From assembly GCF_030718205.1 (NCBI RefSeq), contig NZ_JAUZQF010000007.1, positions 394,346 through 458,345 of the forward strand: a DNA stretch of 64,000 nt. The letters run 5' to 3'. A program made the position numbers and the translations under genes. The first letter of the stretch is position 1; every line of letters begins with the position of its first letter. The notes under the pieces are model-generated. The model saw only the letters and a list, made by a program, of their open reading frames with translations, had not been told where the DNA came from and did not search any database. Origin of the DNA: Nonomuraea turcica. Lineage in GTDB: Bacteria; Actinomycetota; Actinomycetes; Streptosporangiales; Streptosporangiaceae. Of the stretch, positions 52,618 to 61,250 are shown in pieces.

Positions 52618-54107
52618 AGCTGGATCCAGGTGGTCTTGAGCTCGGTGTACTTCTCCAAGGCGTGGGCTGATTTGTCCCGGCCGTTGCCCGACTGCTTCAT
52701 GCCGCCGAACGGCACGGTCAGGTCGCCCTCCTCGTAGCAGTTCACCCAGACCGTTCCGGCGCGCAGGGCGCGGGACACCTTGTGGGCGGTGGACAGGTCG
52801 GCGGTCCACAAACCGGCCGCCAAGCCGTAGTCGGTGGCGTTGGCGAGCTCGACCGCCTCGTCCACATCGTCAAAGGTCAGCACGGACAGGACAGGCCCGA
52901 AGATCTCCTCGCGGGCCAGTCGCATGCCGGGGGTGACCCGGTCGAACACGGTGGGCTCCAGGTAGCTGCCGCCCGTGCCGGTCAAGGTGCGTGATCCGCC
53001 GGTCAGCAGCCGGGCGCCCGCCGCGACTCCGGACTGTACGTGGTCGAGCACCCGTTCCACGTGGGCCTCGCGGACGAGGGGGCCCATCTCGGTCCCGGGG
53101 TCGAGCGGGTCGCCGATGCGCAGGTCGCGGGCCCGGGCGACGATGGCCTCGGTCACGCGGCCGGCGATGGAGGAGTGGACGAGCAGGCGGGAGGGCGCGG
53201 TGCACATTTCGCCCTGGTTGAAGAAGATCCCCCAGGCGGCGGTGGCCGCGGCCCGGTCGAGGTCGGGGGCGTCGGGCAGGATGATGTTCGGCGATTTCCC
53301 GCCGAGCTCCAGCCAGACGCGCTTGAGGTTGGAGTCGGCGGAGTAGCGCAGGAAGTGGCGGCCGACGGCGGTGGAGCCGGTGAAGGCGAGGACGTCCACG
53401 TCCGGGTGCAGCCCGAGAGCCCGTCCGGCGGCCGGGCCGTCGCCGGTGACGACGTTGAGCACGCCGGGCGGAAGGCCGGCCTCGGTGGCCAGCCGCGCCA
53501 GCGCGAGCGCTGACAGCGGCGAGTGCTCCGAGGGTTTGAGCACGACCGTGCAGCCGGCCGCCAGGGCGGGGGCGACCTTCCACGACGCGATGGTGAGCGG
53601 GAAGTTCCACGGCACGACCGCGCCCACCACACCGGCGGGCTCACGGGTGACCAGTGCCAGGGCGTCGGGCGCGGTATGCGGGGATTCGTCGGTGAGCTTG
53701 CCGGCGAGCTGGCCGTACCAGCGGAAGGTGGAGATGGCGGCACGCAGCTCGATCTCGTACGCGTCCTTGACGGGTTTGCCCATCTCCAGGCTGATGGTCA
53801 GCGCCAGGTCCGCGCGGTGCTCCTCGATCAGGTCGGCGAACCGGAGCAGCGCGCGGCCGCGGTCGGCCGGCGCCAGGCGCGGCCACGGGCCGTGGTCGAA
53901 GGCGTGGCGCGCGGCGGCGACGGCGAGGTCCACCTCGGCCTGCCCGGCGTCGGCGACCTCGCCCAGGATCCGCCCGTCCCGGGGGGACACGACCTTGAAG
54001 GTCGCGCCCCCGCCGGGCTCGCCGGCGCCGTCGATGTGGTGGTGGGAGGGCAGGGTCAGTCGCTCGGCGCGAGCGGCCCAGTCCTCGCGCCCGACATCGG
54101 GGATCAA
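52614..54107 (-). CDS. NAD(P)-dependent aldehyde dehydrogenase (PuuC-like)
   Basis: 497 aa. The catalytic Glu is in LELGGKSPNIIL and the Cys in FFNQGEMCTAPSR; GVVGAVVPWNFPLTIASWKV and TGSTAVGRH form the cofactor site. The start is a TTG at 54107, coupled to the permease stop (TTGA), with AAAGGA 6 nt upstream; no better in-frame start exists nearby. Proposed substrate is a gamma-glutamyl-amino-aldehyde, by analogy with PuuC in the same gene order (GATase and permease beside it). Confidence 0.88.
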   Translation of the reverse strand: MIPDVGREDWAARAERLTLPSHHHIDGAGEPGGGATFKVVSPRDGRILGEVADAGQAEVDLAVAAARHAFDHGPWPRLAPADRGRALLRFADLIEEHRADLALTISLEMGKPVKDAYEIELRAAISTFRWYGQLAGKLTDESPHTAPDALALVTREPAGVVGAVVPWNFPLTIASWKVAPALAAGCTVVLKPSEHSPLSALALARLATEAGLPPGVLNVVTGDGPAAGRALGLHPDVDVLAFTGSTAVGRHFLRYSADSNLKRVWLELGGKSPNIILPDAPDLDRAAATAAWGIFFNQGEMCTAPSRLLVHSSIAGRVTEAIVARARDLRIGDPLDPGTEMGPLVREAHVERVLDHVQSGVAAGARLLTGGSRTLTGTGGSYLEPTVFDRVTPGMRLAREEIFGPVLSVLTFDDVDEAVELANATDYGLAAGLWTADLSTAHKVSRALRAGTVWVNCYEEGDLTVPFGGMKQSGNGRDKSAHALEKYTELKTTWIQL

Positions 54108-55552
54108 TGAGCTTCCTTTCGTACGCGTCTGGCGGCGAGCAACCCGAGGAGGAAGACGACCGGTACGGCGCAGGCCAGCCACACCGCCGTGGTCGCCGAG
54201 CCGCCGATGAGGGTGGGGAAGTTGGCGAGGATGAGCCAGATGGCGGCCGCGATGCCGAGCGCTCCGAGGACCGGTGCGACCAGCGTGTTCCACGGCCGCG
54301 GGTCCAGCCGTTCCCGCCGGAAGAACGCCACCACCGAGACGGAGGTGAGCAGGTACATCACCATCATGGCCAGCACCGCCACGCCGCTGAACCAGGAGAA
54401 GAGGGTGAGCACCGGATCCTGCCCGGTGGCGGCGAACGGCAGGACCAGGAGCACCGCGATCGTGGTCTGCACCCAGCCCGCCACGGACGGCGAGTGGCGC
54501 CGGTTGAGAGAGCCGAGCCTGCGCGGGAGCACCGCTTCGCGGCCGAGCGAGTACAGGTAGCGGTTGGCGGAGTTGTGGAAGGCGAGCAGGCCCGCGAACA
54601 GCGACGTGGCCAGGAGAACCGGCAACACCTCGCCGGCCCAGCCGCCGAATGCCGCCACCACGGGGGCGAAGACGAAACCGGCCGAGTCGCCGGACTCCAG
54701 GGCCTTGCCCGCCGCCTCGACCGCCTTCGAGGGGCCGTACGAACTGATCAGCATCCAGGAGGTGAGCACGAAGAAGGCGCTGACCACGGCCACCGCCAGA
54801 TAGGTGGCCCTCGGGACGGTGCGCTTGGCGTCGCGCGCCTCCTCGCCGTAGATGGCGGTGGCCTCGAAGCCGAACAGCGACGCCACGGCGAACATCAGCG
54901 CCACGCCCGGCGCGCCCGCGAGGACGGCGGCCGGCGAGAACGTCTCGACGACGCCGAGCCCTTCGGCACCGCCTCCCTTGACCAGGCTGACCAGGGCGAA
55001 GGCGAGCAGGATGCTGAACTCCGCGAGCACCAGCACCGCCAGCACCCTGGCGCCGATCTCGATGCCGGCCTGCCCGAGCGCCTGCACCACGGCGATCGTG
55101 ACCAGGGACCAGACCCACCAGGGGGCGTTCAGGCCGGTGTACTGGGCGACGAGGCCGGAGACGATGGCGCCGTACAGGCCGTACATGGCGGCCTGGATGG
55201 TGCAGTAGGCGAACAGCGCGACCGCGGCGCTGGCGGTGCCCGCCGTCCGGCCGAGTCCCTTGCCGATGTAGACGTAGAAGGCCCCGGCGCCGACGACGTG
55301 CCGGCCCATGGCCACGAAGCCGACCGAGAACAGCAGGATGATCAGTCCCGCTCCGAGGTATGCGGCGGGAGCGGCGGGGCCGTTGCCCAGTGCCACGGCG
55401 ATGGGCAACGCACCGGCGATGCCGGTCAGCGGGGCCTGCGCGGAGAGGACGAAGAACAAGATGCCGAGCACGCCGAGCGCGTTGGGCTTGAGCCTGCCCG
55501 CTGCGGGTGGGTCCTGGGCCACGCTGCTCGCGGCCGTCGTTGAAGAGTCCAC
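54104..55552 (-). CDS. APC-family amino acid/amine permease
   Basis: 482 aa, about twelve membrane segments. LGVLGILFFVLSAQAPLTGIAG and FGFEATAIYGEEARDAKRTVPRA are the APC consensus motifs in helices 1 and 6. The TTG at 55603 lies inside operator D, so the GTG at 55552 (AGGTG 6 nt upstream) is preferred. It heads the operon permease, ALDH, PuuD-like hydrolase and probably imports the amine substrate. Operator D lies about 40 bp upstream. Confidence 0.88.
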   Translation of the reverse strand: MDSSTTAASSVAQDPPAAGRLKPNALGVLGILFFVLSAQAPLTGIAGALPIAVALGNGPAAPAAYLGAGLIILLFSVGFVAMGRHVVGAGAFYVYIGKGLGRTAGTASAAVALFAYCTIQAAMYGLYGAIVSGLVAQYTGLNAPWWVWSLVTIAVVQALGQAGIEIGARVLAVLVLAEFSILLAFALVSLVKGGGAEGLGVVETFSPAAVLAGAPGVALMFAVASLFGFEATAIYGEEARDAKRTVPRATYLAVAVVSAFFVLTSWMLISSYGPSKAVEAAGKALESGDSAGFVFAPVVAAFGGWAGEVLPVLLATSLFAGLLAFHNSANRYLYSLGREAVLPRRLGSLNRRHSPSVAGWVQTTIAVLLVLPFAATGQDPVLTLFSWFSGVAVLAMMVMYLLTSVSVVAFFRRERLDPRPWNTLVAPVLGALGIAAAIWLILANFPTLIGGSATTAVWLACAVPVVFLLGLLAARRVRKEAH

Positions 55553-55590
55553 TGAAGTCACCTGCCGGTGCAGAGAGAAAAGGGGGGTTT

Positions 55591-55606
55591 CGTTTGTACT
55601 CAAACG
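55591..55606. promoter_or_regulatory. MarR-regulon operator D
   Basis: CGTTTGTACTCAAACG, with perfect 6-bp arms CGTTTG and CAAACG, lies between the APC permease start (55552) and the end of the HpaG-like gene (55652). Same 16-bp frame as operators E and F. Confidence 0.7.
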
Positions 55607-55651
55607 AGTTGCGCCTCATCATGAAGCGTGAGTCGTCGTCTGGCAAGAGGG

Positions 55652-56497
55652 TCAGCGTCGCGGTGGGCGGATGCCGCGGAACTCCCAGTCGCCGCCGAGG
55701 GCAGTGGAGAGGACCTCCTCCGATTCGGTGGGCTGCGCGCCGACGTCGGTGCGGATCGGAGCCGGGCCGGTGACGACGCGGTTGGCGAGCCGTCCCAGGC
55801 CCTCCACCTCGACCTCCACCAGGTCGCCCGGCTGGACGGGACGGGAGTTGGCGGGCGTGCCGGACAGCAGGACGTCGCCGGGGTAGAGGGTGATGGTGCG
55901 GGCGATGTCGGCAACCAGGTAGTGCATGTCCCACGTCATCTCGTCGGTGGAGCCGTCCTGGGCGAGCTCGCCGTTGACGTACGTGCGCAGGTGCTTGCCG
56001 TGGAAGTCCCAGTCGGTGACCAGGCCCGGACCGAGCGGGCAGAGGGTGTCGGAGCCCTTGACCCGCAGCATGGAGCCGGCGTCGGTGTCACGGAAGTCGT
56101 GCAGGCCGAAGTCGTTGGCGACGGTGTAACCGGCGATGTACTCCTCCGCGTCGGCGGGAGCGATGTTGCGGCAGGTCCGGCCGATGACGATGGCCACCTC
56201 GCCCTCGTAGTTGAGCCACTTGCAGCCCTCGGGGCGCACGACCTCGCCCCGGTGGGCGTTGAGCGATGAGGTCGGCTTGTGGAAGTACGTCGGCGTGGCC
56301 GAGAGCTTGATCTGGAACTCCTCGACCCGGCTGCGGTGGTTGAGGTGCACCGCGATGATCTTCGAGGGGACGACCGGCGGCAGATGGACCGCGTCGTCGA
56401 TCTTCACACGGCGGCCGTCGCCGGCCATGAGCTCGTCCCCCTCGCGAACCGTCTCGACGACGGCGCCGTTGATCAGGATCCGGCGGTACTCAGGCAT
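55652..56497 (-). CDS. Fumarylacetoacetate hydrolase-family protein (HpaG-like isomerase/decarboxylase)
   Basis: 281 aa. VPSKIIAVHLNHRSRVEEF, then LNYEGEVAIVIGRTCRNI (Glu metal ligands) and GDVLLSGTPANSRPV are the FAH core motifs. HpaG-type enzymes decarboxylate and isomerise ring-cleavage products of homoprotocatechuate. It is the last gene of a six-gene operon led by the ferredoxin gene, overlapping the dioxygenase gene by 8 bp. Only one FAH domain is present, whereas E. coli HpaG has two. Confidence 0.85.
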   Translation of the reverse strand: MPEYRRILINGAVVETVREGDELMAGDGRRVKIDDAVHLPPVVPSKIIAVHLNHRSRVEEFQIKLSATPTYFHKPTSSLNAHRGEVVRPEGCKWLNYEGEVAIVIGRTCRNIAPADAEEYIAGYTVANDFGLHDFRDTDAGSMLRVKGSDTLCPLGPGLVTDWDFHGKHLRTYVNGELAQDGSTDEMTWDMHYLVADIARTITLYPGDVLLSGTPANSRPVQPGDLVEVEVEGLGRLANRVVTGPAPIRTDVGAQPTESEEVLSTALGGDWEFRGIRPPRR

Positions 56498-57401
56498 GGG
56501 TGTGCTCCTGTCGGGGGACGGTCCAGCCGCCGGCGGGGCGGTCGAACCAGAGGTGGACCTGGCCGGTGCCGACGGAGTTCTCGTACTCCCCGTACTGGCG
56601 GGCGGGCGCGGTGCAGGCCGTCTCCCCGAGTGCGCCGGACATCATGAGGTAGTGGGAGAAGCGGGCCTCCGGCTTGAACCGCCAGAACTCCGGCATCGTC
56701 TCCAGGACCCGGTCGTGGCGGCCCTGCTTGAACCAGGCGATGCGCTGCTCATCGGCCGCACGCGCCTCGGGGGTGAAGATGTGGCGCGGGTCGCTGGCCT
56801 CGTGGTCGCGTAGCTCGCGCAGCGGCCAGAACGTGTGCGACAGCGCGCCGGAGGCGATGATCAGCACCTTGCGGCCGGGGGTGGCCGCGATGCCGTCGGC
56901 CAGGGCGCGGCCCAGGCGCAGGTGGTCCTCCATGTCGCCGGTCTGGCACACCCCGATCGTGACCCACCGCTTGTCCGGCAGGCCCTCGCCGAGGAACTTC
57001 CACAGGTTGATGGTGGCGTAGTAGATCGGCAGGTACGTGTCGTCGATCGGGGTGATCCAGGTGCCGTGCTTGTCGGCGAAGGAGGCCACGTTGTGAGCCA
57101 GCTCGGGGTCGCCCGGGAAGTCGTACAGCATCCGGCACATGCCGCGCGGCAGCTCCTCGGAGGTGAACAGCCCCGCGCGGCGGTCGTGCGCGGTGACCAC
57201 GAACTCCACGGTGGTGGCCCAGTGCGAGTCCAGCACCACGACGGTGTCGTAGTCGAGGGTCTCGAAGACCTCCTGGCGCAGCTCGCGCAGGCCGGTGACG
57301 AGGGTGATCTCCTTGCCCTCGTTCAGCTCCCTGCGTTCCTCCTCCGGCAGCACGATGGTGGGGACGTGCGCCAGCAGGCCCGCCCCGACGATCTCACCCA
57401 T
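56490..57401 (-). CDS. Class III extradiol dioxygenase (HpaD/homoprotocatechuate 2,3-dioxygenase-like)
   Basis: 303 aa of the LigB superfamily. The iron-ligand histidines are in GLLAHVPTIVLP and LDSHWATTVEF, and a conserved histidine in IASGALSHTFWPLR. The C-terminus SVGTGQVHLWFD resembles the HpaD end (SSGTGQVNAVF). The enzyme would open 3,4-dihydroxyphenylacetate or a similar catechol. The start overlaps the ALDH gene by 8 bp. Substrate assignment rests on resemblance and on the neighbouring HpaE- and HpaG-like genes. Confidence 0.85.
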   Translation of the reverse strand: MGEIVGAGLLAHVPTIVLPEEERRELNEGKEITLVTGLRELRQEVFETLDYDTVVVLDSHWATTVEFVVTAHDRRAGLFTSEELPRGMCRMLYDFPGDPELAHNVASFADKHGTWITPIDDTYLPIYYATINLWKFLGEGLPDKRWVTIGVCQTGDMEDHLRLGRALADGIAATPGRKVLIIASGALSHTFWPLRELRDHEASDPRHIFTPEARAADEQRIAWFKQGRHDRVLETMPEFWRFKPEARFSHYLMMSGALGETACTAPARQYGEYENSVGTGQVHLWFDRPAGGWTVPRQEHTHA

Positions 57402-58866
57402 GGCCGTTCCATCCCTTCGGCGCGGTGACGGTGTTCTTCAGGTCGCAGTAGAAGTCGAAGCTCCAGGTGCCGCCCTCGCGGCCGACGCCGGATGCGCGGG
57501 AGCCGCCGAAGGGCGCCTGCAGGTCGCGAACGAAGAAGCAGTTCACCCAGACCGTCCCGGCGACGAGCCGGGCGGTGACCCGCTCGGCGCGGGCGCGGTC
57601 GCCCGTGGCGACGGTGGCGGCCAGGCCGAAGCGGGTGTCGTTGGCCAGCCGGACCGCTTCCTCCTCGGTGTCGAAGGTCTGCAGGGTCAGCACCGGGCCG
57701 AACACCTCCTCCTGGACGATCTCGCTGTCCTGGGCCACATCGGTGAGCAGCGTCGGCCGGTAGTACAGGCCGCCGAGGCCGGTGTTCGGGCCGCCGCCGA
57801 TGACGGCTCGCGCTCCTGCGGCCAGCGCCCGCCGCACGAACCCGTCGATCTTGTCGAGCTGACGGGCGTGGATGTTGGGCCCGATGTCGGTGGCCTCGTC
57901 CCGCGGGTCGCCCTGGCGCAGTTCCGCCGCCTTGGCGGTGAAGCGGCGGGTGAACTCCTCGGCGATCGAGGACTCGACGAGCAGCCGGGTCGCGGCCAGG
58001 CACACCTGCCCGGCGTTGTCGTACTGCTCGACCGCCAGCTCCACGGCAAGGTCGAGGTCGGCGTCGGCGAAGACCAGCAGCGGCGACTTCCCGCCCAGCT
58101 CGAAGCTGGTGGGGACGAGGTTGGCGGCGGCGGCTCGGGCGATGTGCTTGGCGGTGGGCACCGAGCCGGTGAAGCTGATGCGGCGGACGCCCGGATGGGC
58201 CACCAGGGCGGCGCCCGCCTCCGCGCCGTATCCCTGGACGACGTTGAGGACCCCCGCCGGCAGCCCGGCCTCGGAGGCGATGTCGGCCAGCAGCGAGGCG
58301 GTGAGCGGCGACCACTCGGCGGGCTTGAGCACCACGGTGTTCCCGGCGGCCAGCGCGGGGGCCACCTTCCAGGTGGACAGCATCAGCGGCGCGTTCCACG
58401 GCGTGATCAGGACGCACGGGCCCGCCGGGTCCCAGGAGACGTGGTTGGCGTGGCCGCGGGTGTCGAAGTCCTCGTGCCCGAGGCGTTCCAGCCAGTCGGC
58501 GAAGAAGCGGAAGTTGTGCGCGACCCGCGGCATCACGCCGCGCCGGTGCGAGCGCAGCAGCGCGCCGTTGTCGGTCGTCTCGACGATCGCCAGCTCCTCG
58601 AGGCGTTTGTCGACGCCGTCGGCGATCGCGCGCAGGAGGCGGGCGCGCTCGGCGGGCGGCGTGGCCGCCCAGGCGGGGAAGGCGGCCTGGGCCGCGGCGA
58701 CGGCCGCTTCGGCCTCGGCCTCCCCGCCGCGGGCGATCTCGGCGAGGACGTGGCCGTCGATGGGTGACTCGTCGGTGAAGGTCGTGGCGGAGGCGACGCG
58801 GGCGCCGCCGATCCAGTGCCGGGTGTCGACGGCGATCCCGGCGACGGTCGCGGTGTGCGCGGTCAT
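57394..58866 (-). CDS. Aldehyde dehydrogenase (HpaE/semialdehyde dehydrogenase-like)
   Basis: 490 aa. Catalytic Glu in SFELGGKSPLLVF, Cys in YDNAGQVCLAATR; TPWNAPLMLSTWKVAPAL and TGSVPTAKH complete the site. The family oxidises 5-carboxymethyl-2-hydroxymuconate semialdehyde or 2-hydroxymuconic semialdehyde, products of extradiol ring cleavage, in line with its coupling to the dioxygenase gene. Start ATG 58866 overlaps the previous stop by one base (TGATG). Confidence 0.87.
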   Translation of the reverse strand: MTAHTATVAGIAVDTRHWIGGARVASATTFTDESPIDGHVLAEIARGGEAEAEAAVAAAQAAFPAWAATPPAERARLLRAIADGVDKRLEELAIVETTDNGALLRSHRRGVMPRVAHNFRFFADWLERLGHEDFDTRGHANHVSWDPAGPCVLITPWNAPLMLSTWKVAPALAAGNTVVLKPAEWSPLTASLLADIASEAGLPAGVLNVVQGYGAEAGAALVAHPGVRRISFTGSVPTAKHIARAAAANLVPTSFELGGKSPLLVFADADLDLAVELAVEQYDNAGQVCLAATRLLVESSIAEEFTRRFTAKAAELRQGDPRDEATDIGPNIHARQLDKIDGFVRRALAAGARAVIGGGPNTGLGGLYYRPTLLTDVAQDSEIVQEEVFGPVLTLQTFDTEEEAVRLANDTRFGLAATVATGDRARAERVTARLVAGTVWVNCFFVRDLQAPFGGSRASGVGREGGTWSFDFYCDLKNTVTAPKGWNGHG

Positions 58867-59651
58867 CAGCGTTCCTTTCCTTCGAGTACCGTGCCGCCGT
58901 CCCACACGACGCCGACCTGGCGGTAGTAGGCGCCGATCGGCTCGTGGATCTCCAACTGGGCGAGTTCCTCGGTAGGCGCCTCGAACAGCTCCAGGTCGGC
59001 CTCTCCCCGCCAGGGCGTCCCGCCTTCGAAGGAGGCCGCGCCGGACTCGATGAGCTCGTCGAGCGCGAGCCCGCCGCCCTTCTCGACGGAGGGCAGCCGG
59101 CGGTGGTGCGCCATCGGATGGCCGTTGACGAACCCGTTGCTCTCCGCCGGCTCGCGCAGCGTCACCACGACCTGCGCGAGCCTCCGGTCGGCGGCGGCGA
59201 GCGTCGCGCCGAAACGGGCGCCCGGTTCGATGCGCGGCGCGGGCCCGTACGGGTGGGGACGGGTCAGGTGGATGGAGCCGAGCTTCTTGGGGTAGCCCTG
59301 ATGGAGGCCGCGGGCGATCGCGAAGTCCTTGTCCACCCAGATGTAGACACAGCGGGAGTACGTACGCCCCCGATAGGAGCAGCGCACGACCGCGAACGCC
59401 TCCTTGTACTGGGCGCGTACCGGATCGAGCAGCTCCTCCCCCGAGGCGGAGCAGGATTGCCAGTCGGCCCAGATGAGCGCGACCGCGCCGGGGTCCTCGG
59501 GGGCGAGCTCCAGCGGCTCGGGCAGCAGCTCCCGGACCCGGGCCGGGTCCGTGCGGTACTCGACGGTGAGCAGGTCGCCGGAGTAGCGCCACGGCGGTGC
59601 GGGGATCAAGGAGGACCGGCCAGTGGCCGTGTGCGGATACCAGAAGGTCAT
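58866..59651 (-). CDS. Acetoacetate decarboxylase-family protein
   Basis: 261 aa. PVRAQYKEAFAVVRCSYRGR carries the Schiff-base lysine region (YKEA) and GYPKKLGSIHLTRPH the second conserved block of ADC-like proteins. The family uses an amine-activated lysine to decarboxylate beta-keto acids, or in other members for aldol and dehydration chemistry. Its place between the ferredoxin reductase and HpaE-like genes is unusual for a homoprotocatechuate pathway; it may handle a keto-acid product of ring cleavage. Confidence 0.82.
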   Translation of the reverse strand: MTFWYPHTATGRSSLIPAPPWRYSGDLLTVEYRTDPARVRELLPEPLELAPEDPGAVALIWADWQSCSASGEELLDPVRAQYKEAFAVVRCSYRGRTYSRCVYIWVDKDFAIARGLHQGYPKKLGSIHLTRPHPYGPAPRIEPGARFGATLAAADRRLAQVVVTLREPAESNGFVNGHPMAHHRRLPSVEKGGGLALDELIESGAASFEGGTPWRGEADLELFEAPTEELAQLEIHEPIGAYYRQVGVVWDGGTVLEGKER

Positions 59652-59660
59652 GCGTTTCCT

Positions 59661-60869
59661 CTAGGCGGTGAGAGCGGGCGGCTTGAGCAGGCCGGAGCGG
59701 TGACGGGCGGCCGCGGCGGTGGCGGCGGGGCCGCCCAGGGCGACGACGCCGACCAGCCGTCCGGCCGAGTGGTAGCCGGCGACGACGTCACCGCCGGGCT
59801 CGCCCTCGAGGACGCGGACGTCGTCCAGGCCGAGCGCCGGGGCGCCGAAGCACTGCAGGCGGAAGTCGTGCTGGTCGCTCCAGAAGGTGGGCAGCGGCGC
59901 GAACGGCTCAGGGTCGGGCTCGGCACCGGCGAGATGCGCGGCCAGGGTTCTCGCGGCGCGCTTGGCGGTGTCGGCGGGCATCGACCAATGCTCGATGCGG
60001 CGCGGCACACCGTCGTAGCGGGCGTTGGGGAAGCGGGCGACGTCGCCGACGGCCACCACGTGCGGCAGACCGCCCACGCGCAGCAGCTCGTCGGTGCGCA
60101 CGCCGTCGGCGAGGTCGAGGCCGTTGCCCGCCAGCCACTCGGTGTTGGGAATAGAGCCCACCGCCTCGATCACCACGTCCGCGGCCGGCCGCCGCCCGTC
60201 CCCCAGCACCACACCGGTCACCCGGTCCTCGCCCTCGAAACCGGTGACGGCCGTACCGAGCGCGAAGCGCACACCCCGTTGCTCGTGGCGGCGTAGCAGG
60301 TCGCGGGCCAGCAGCTCGCCGAGAGGACGGAGCATCGGCAGCGGCTCCGGATCGGCCACGATCACCTCGGCGGCGCCGAGCGCGACGGCGGTGGCGGCCA
60401 CCTCGCAGCCGATGAACCCGGCGCCGACCACGGCGACCCGCGCGCCCGGGCGGACCAGCTCGGTCCGCAGGGCGCGGGCGTCGGCCACGGTGCGAACGGT
60501 GTGGCGGCCTCGGAGCGGGCCCGGGCAGCCCAGCCGCCGCGGGCGCACGCCGGTGGCGACGACCAGGCCGTCGAAGGCCAGCTCGGCGCCATGGGCCAGG
60601 CCCAGAACACGACGGCCCAGGTCCGCGGAGGTCACGGCGGCACCGAGCACCCACTCCACGTCGGCGACGCTCGCCCGGGGCCGGAAGGCCAGCGACTCGA
60701 AGGAACCCTTGCCGGCGAGCACCTCCTTCGACAGGGGCGGCCGGTTATAGGGCATCACCGGCTCGTCACCGACCACGGTGATCGCCCCGGTCCAGCCGGC
60801 CGCGCGCAGCTGCTCGGCGGCGCGCAGGCCACCCAGCGAGGCGCCGACCACGACGACACGACCTGTCAC
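59661..60869 (-). CDS. FAD-dependent ferredoxin reductase
   Basis: 402 aa. Two nucleotide-binding motifs, VVVGASLGGLRAAEQLRAAG (FAD) and VAVVGAGFIGCEVAATAVALG (NAD), with VATGVRPR between and VVAVGDVARFPN near the end. This is the rhodocoxin/putidaredoxin reductase group that feeds electrons to P450s via a small ferredoxin. The GTG at 60869 lies 1 bp after the ferredoxin stop. With that ferredoxin it should serve the cytochrome P450 at 62611. Confidence 0.9.
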   Translation of the reverse strand: MTGRVVVVGASLGGLRAAEQLRAAGWTGAITVVGDEPVMPYNRPPLSKEVLAGKGSFESLAFRPRASVADVEWVLGAAVTSADLGRRVLGLAHGAELAFDGLVVATGVRPRRLGCPGPLRGRHTVRTVADARALRTELVRPGARVAVVGAGFIGCEVAATAVALGAAEVIVADPEPLPMLRPLGELLARDLLRRHEQRGVRFALGTAVTGFEGEDRVTGVVLGDGRRPAADVVIEAVGSIPNTEWLAGNGLDLADGVRTDELLRVGGLPHVVAVGDVARFPNARYDGVPRRIEHWSMPADTAKRAARTLAAHLAGAEPDPEPFAPLPTFWSDQHDFRLQCFGAPALGLDDVRVLEGEPGGDVVAGYHSAGRLVGVVALGGPAATAAAARHRSGLLKPPALTA

Positions 60870-60870
60870 G

Positions 60871-61065
60871 TCAGTCCTCGATCGTGATGGCCTGCAGCGG
60901 GCACACGTCCGCGGCGTCCTCGACGTCGGCGCGCAGCGACTCGTCCGGCTCGGCGACGTACGCCAGATGCCCGGCGTCGTCGAGCTGGAAGACGTCGGGA
61001 GCGGCGAACACGCACTGCCCGTGATCCTGACACTTGTTCATGTCGACGACGACCTTCAAGGCCAT
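60871..61065 (-). CDS. Small [3Fe-4S]/[4Fe-4S] ferredoxin
   Basis: 64 aa, with cluster ligands C-x5-C (NKCQDHGQC) and a distant CP (VCPLQAI). The His where [4Fe-4S] proteins usually have the second cysteine suggests a [3Fe-4S] cluster, as in P450-linked actinobacterial ferredoxins. GGGGGT precedes the ATG at 61065; the earlier ATG at 61152 is antisense to the operator region. First gene of the operon behind operator E. Confidence 0.9.
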   Translation of the reverse strand: MALKVVVDMNKCQDHGQCVFAAPDVFQLDDAGHLAYVAEPDESLRADVEDAADVCPLQAITIED

Positions 61066-61076
61066 ACCCCCTAATT

Positions 61077-61092
61077 CGTTTGGGTCCAAACA
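61077..61092. promoter_or_regulatory. MarR-regulon operator E
   Basis: CGTTTGGGTCCAAACA lies 11 bp upstream of the ferredoxin start, within its probable promoter or leader. It is the best match to the consensus CGTTTGG-N2-CCAAACG. Confidence 0.75.
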
Positions 61093-61182
61093 ACATAAGG
61101 AGATGGAGACGACCAGGTCAAGAGCCGGGACCACGCAAAATAGGAGGGTCACCCTCTTGCGAGGCTGCCTACCAGCACATAT

Positions 61183-61198
61183 CGTTTGGCTTCAAACG
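61183..61198. promoter_or_regulatory. MarR-regulon operator F
   Basis: CGTTTGGCTTCAAACG, extended to ATCGTTTGGCTTCAAACGAA, lies 52 bp before the glutamine-synthetase-like ATG (61251). It pairs with operator E, 106 bp away, in the divergent region. Confidence 0.75.
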
Positions 61199-61250
61199 AA
61201 CCTGCGGTCACGCCGTAGTGCCTCCCCCCTCCCCGCCCGAGGAGACGCCG

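Noticed and set aside
54108..55934. N-terminal extension of the PuuC-like ALDH frame (total 1106 codons)
   Set aside because: It runs over the APC permease gene in another frame and is low-complexity. The TTG coupled to the permease stop gives a standard 497-aa ALDH.
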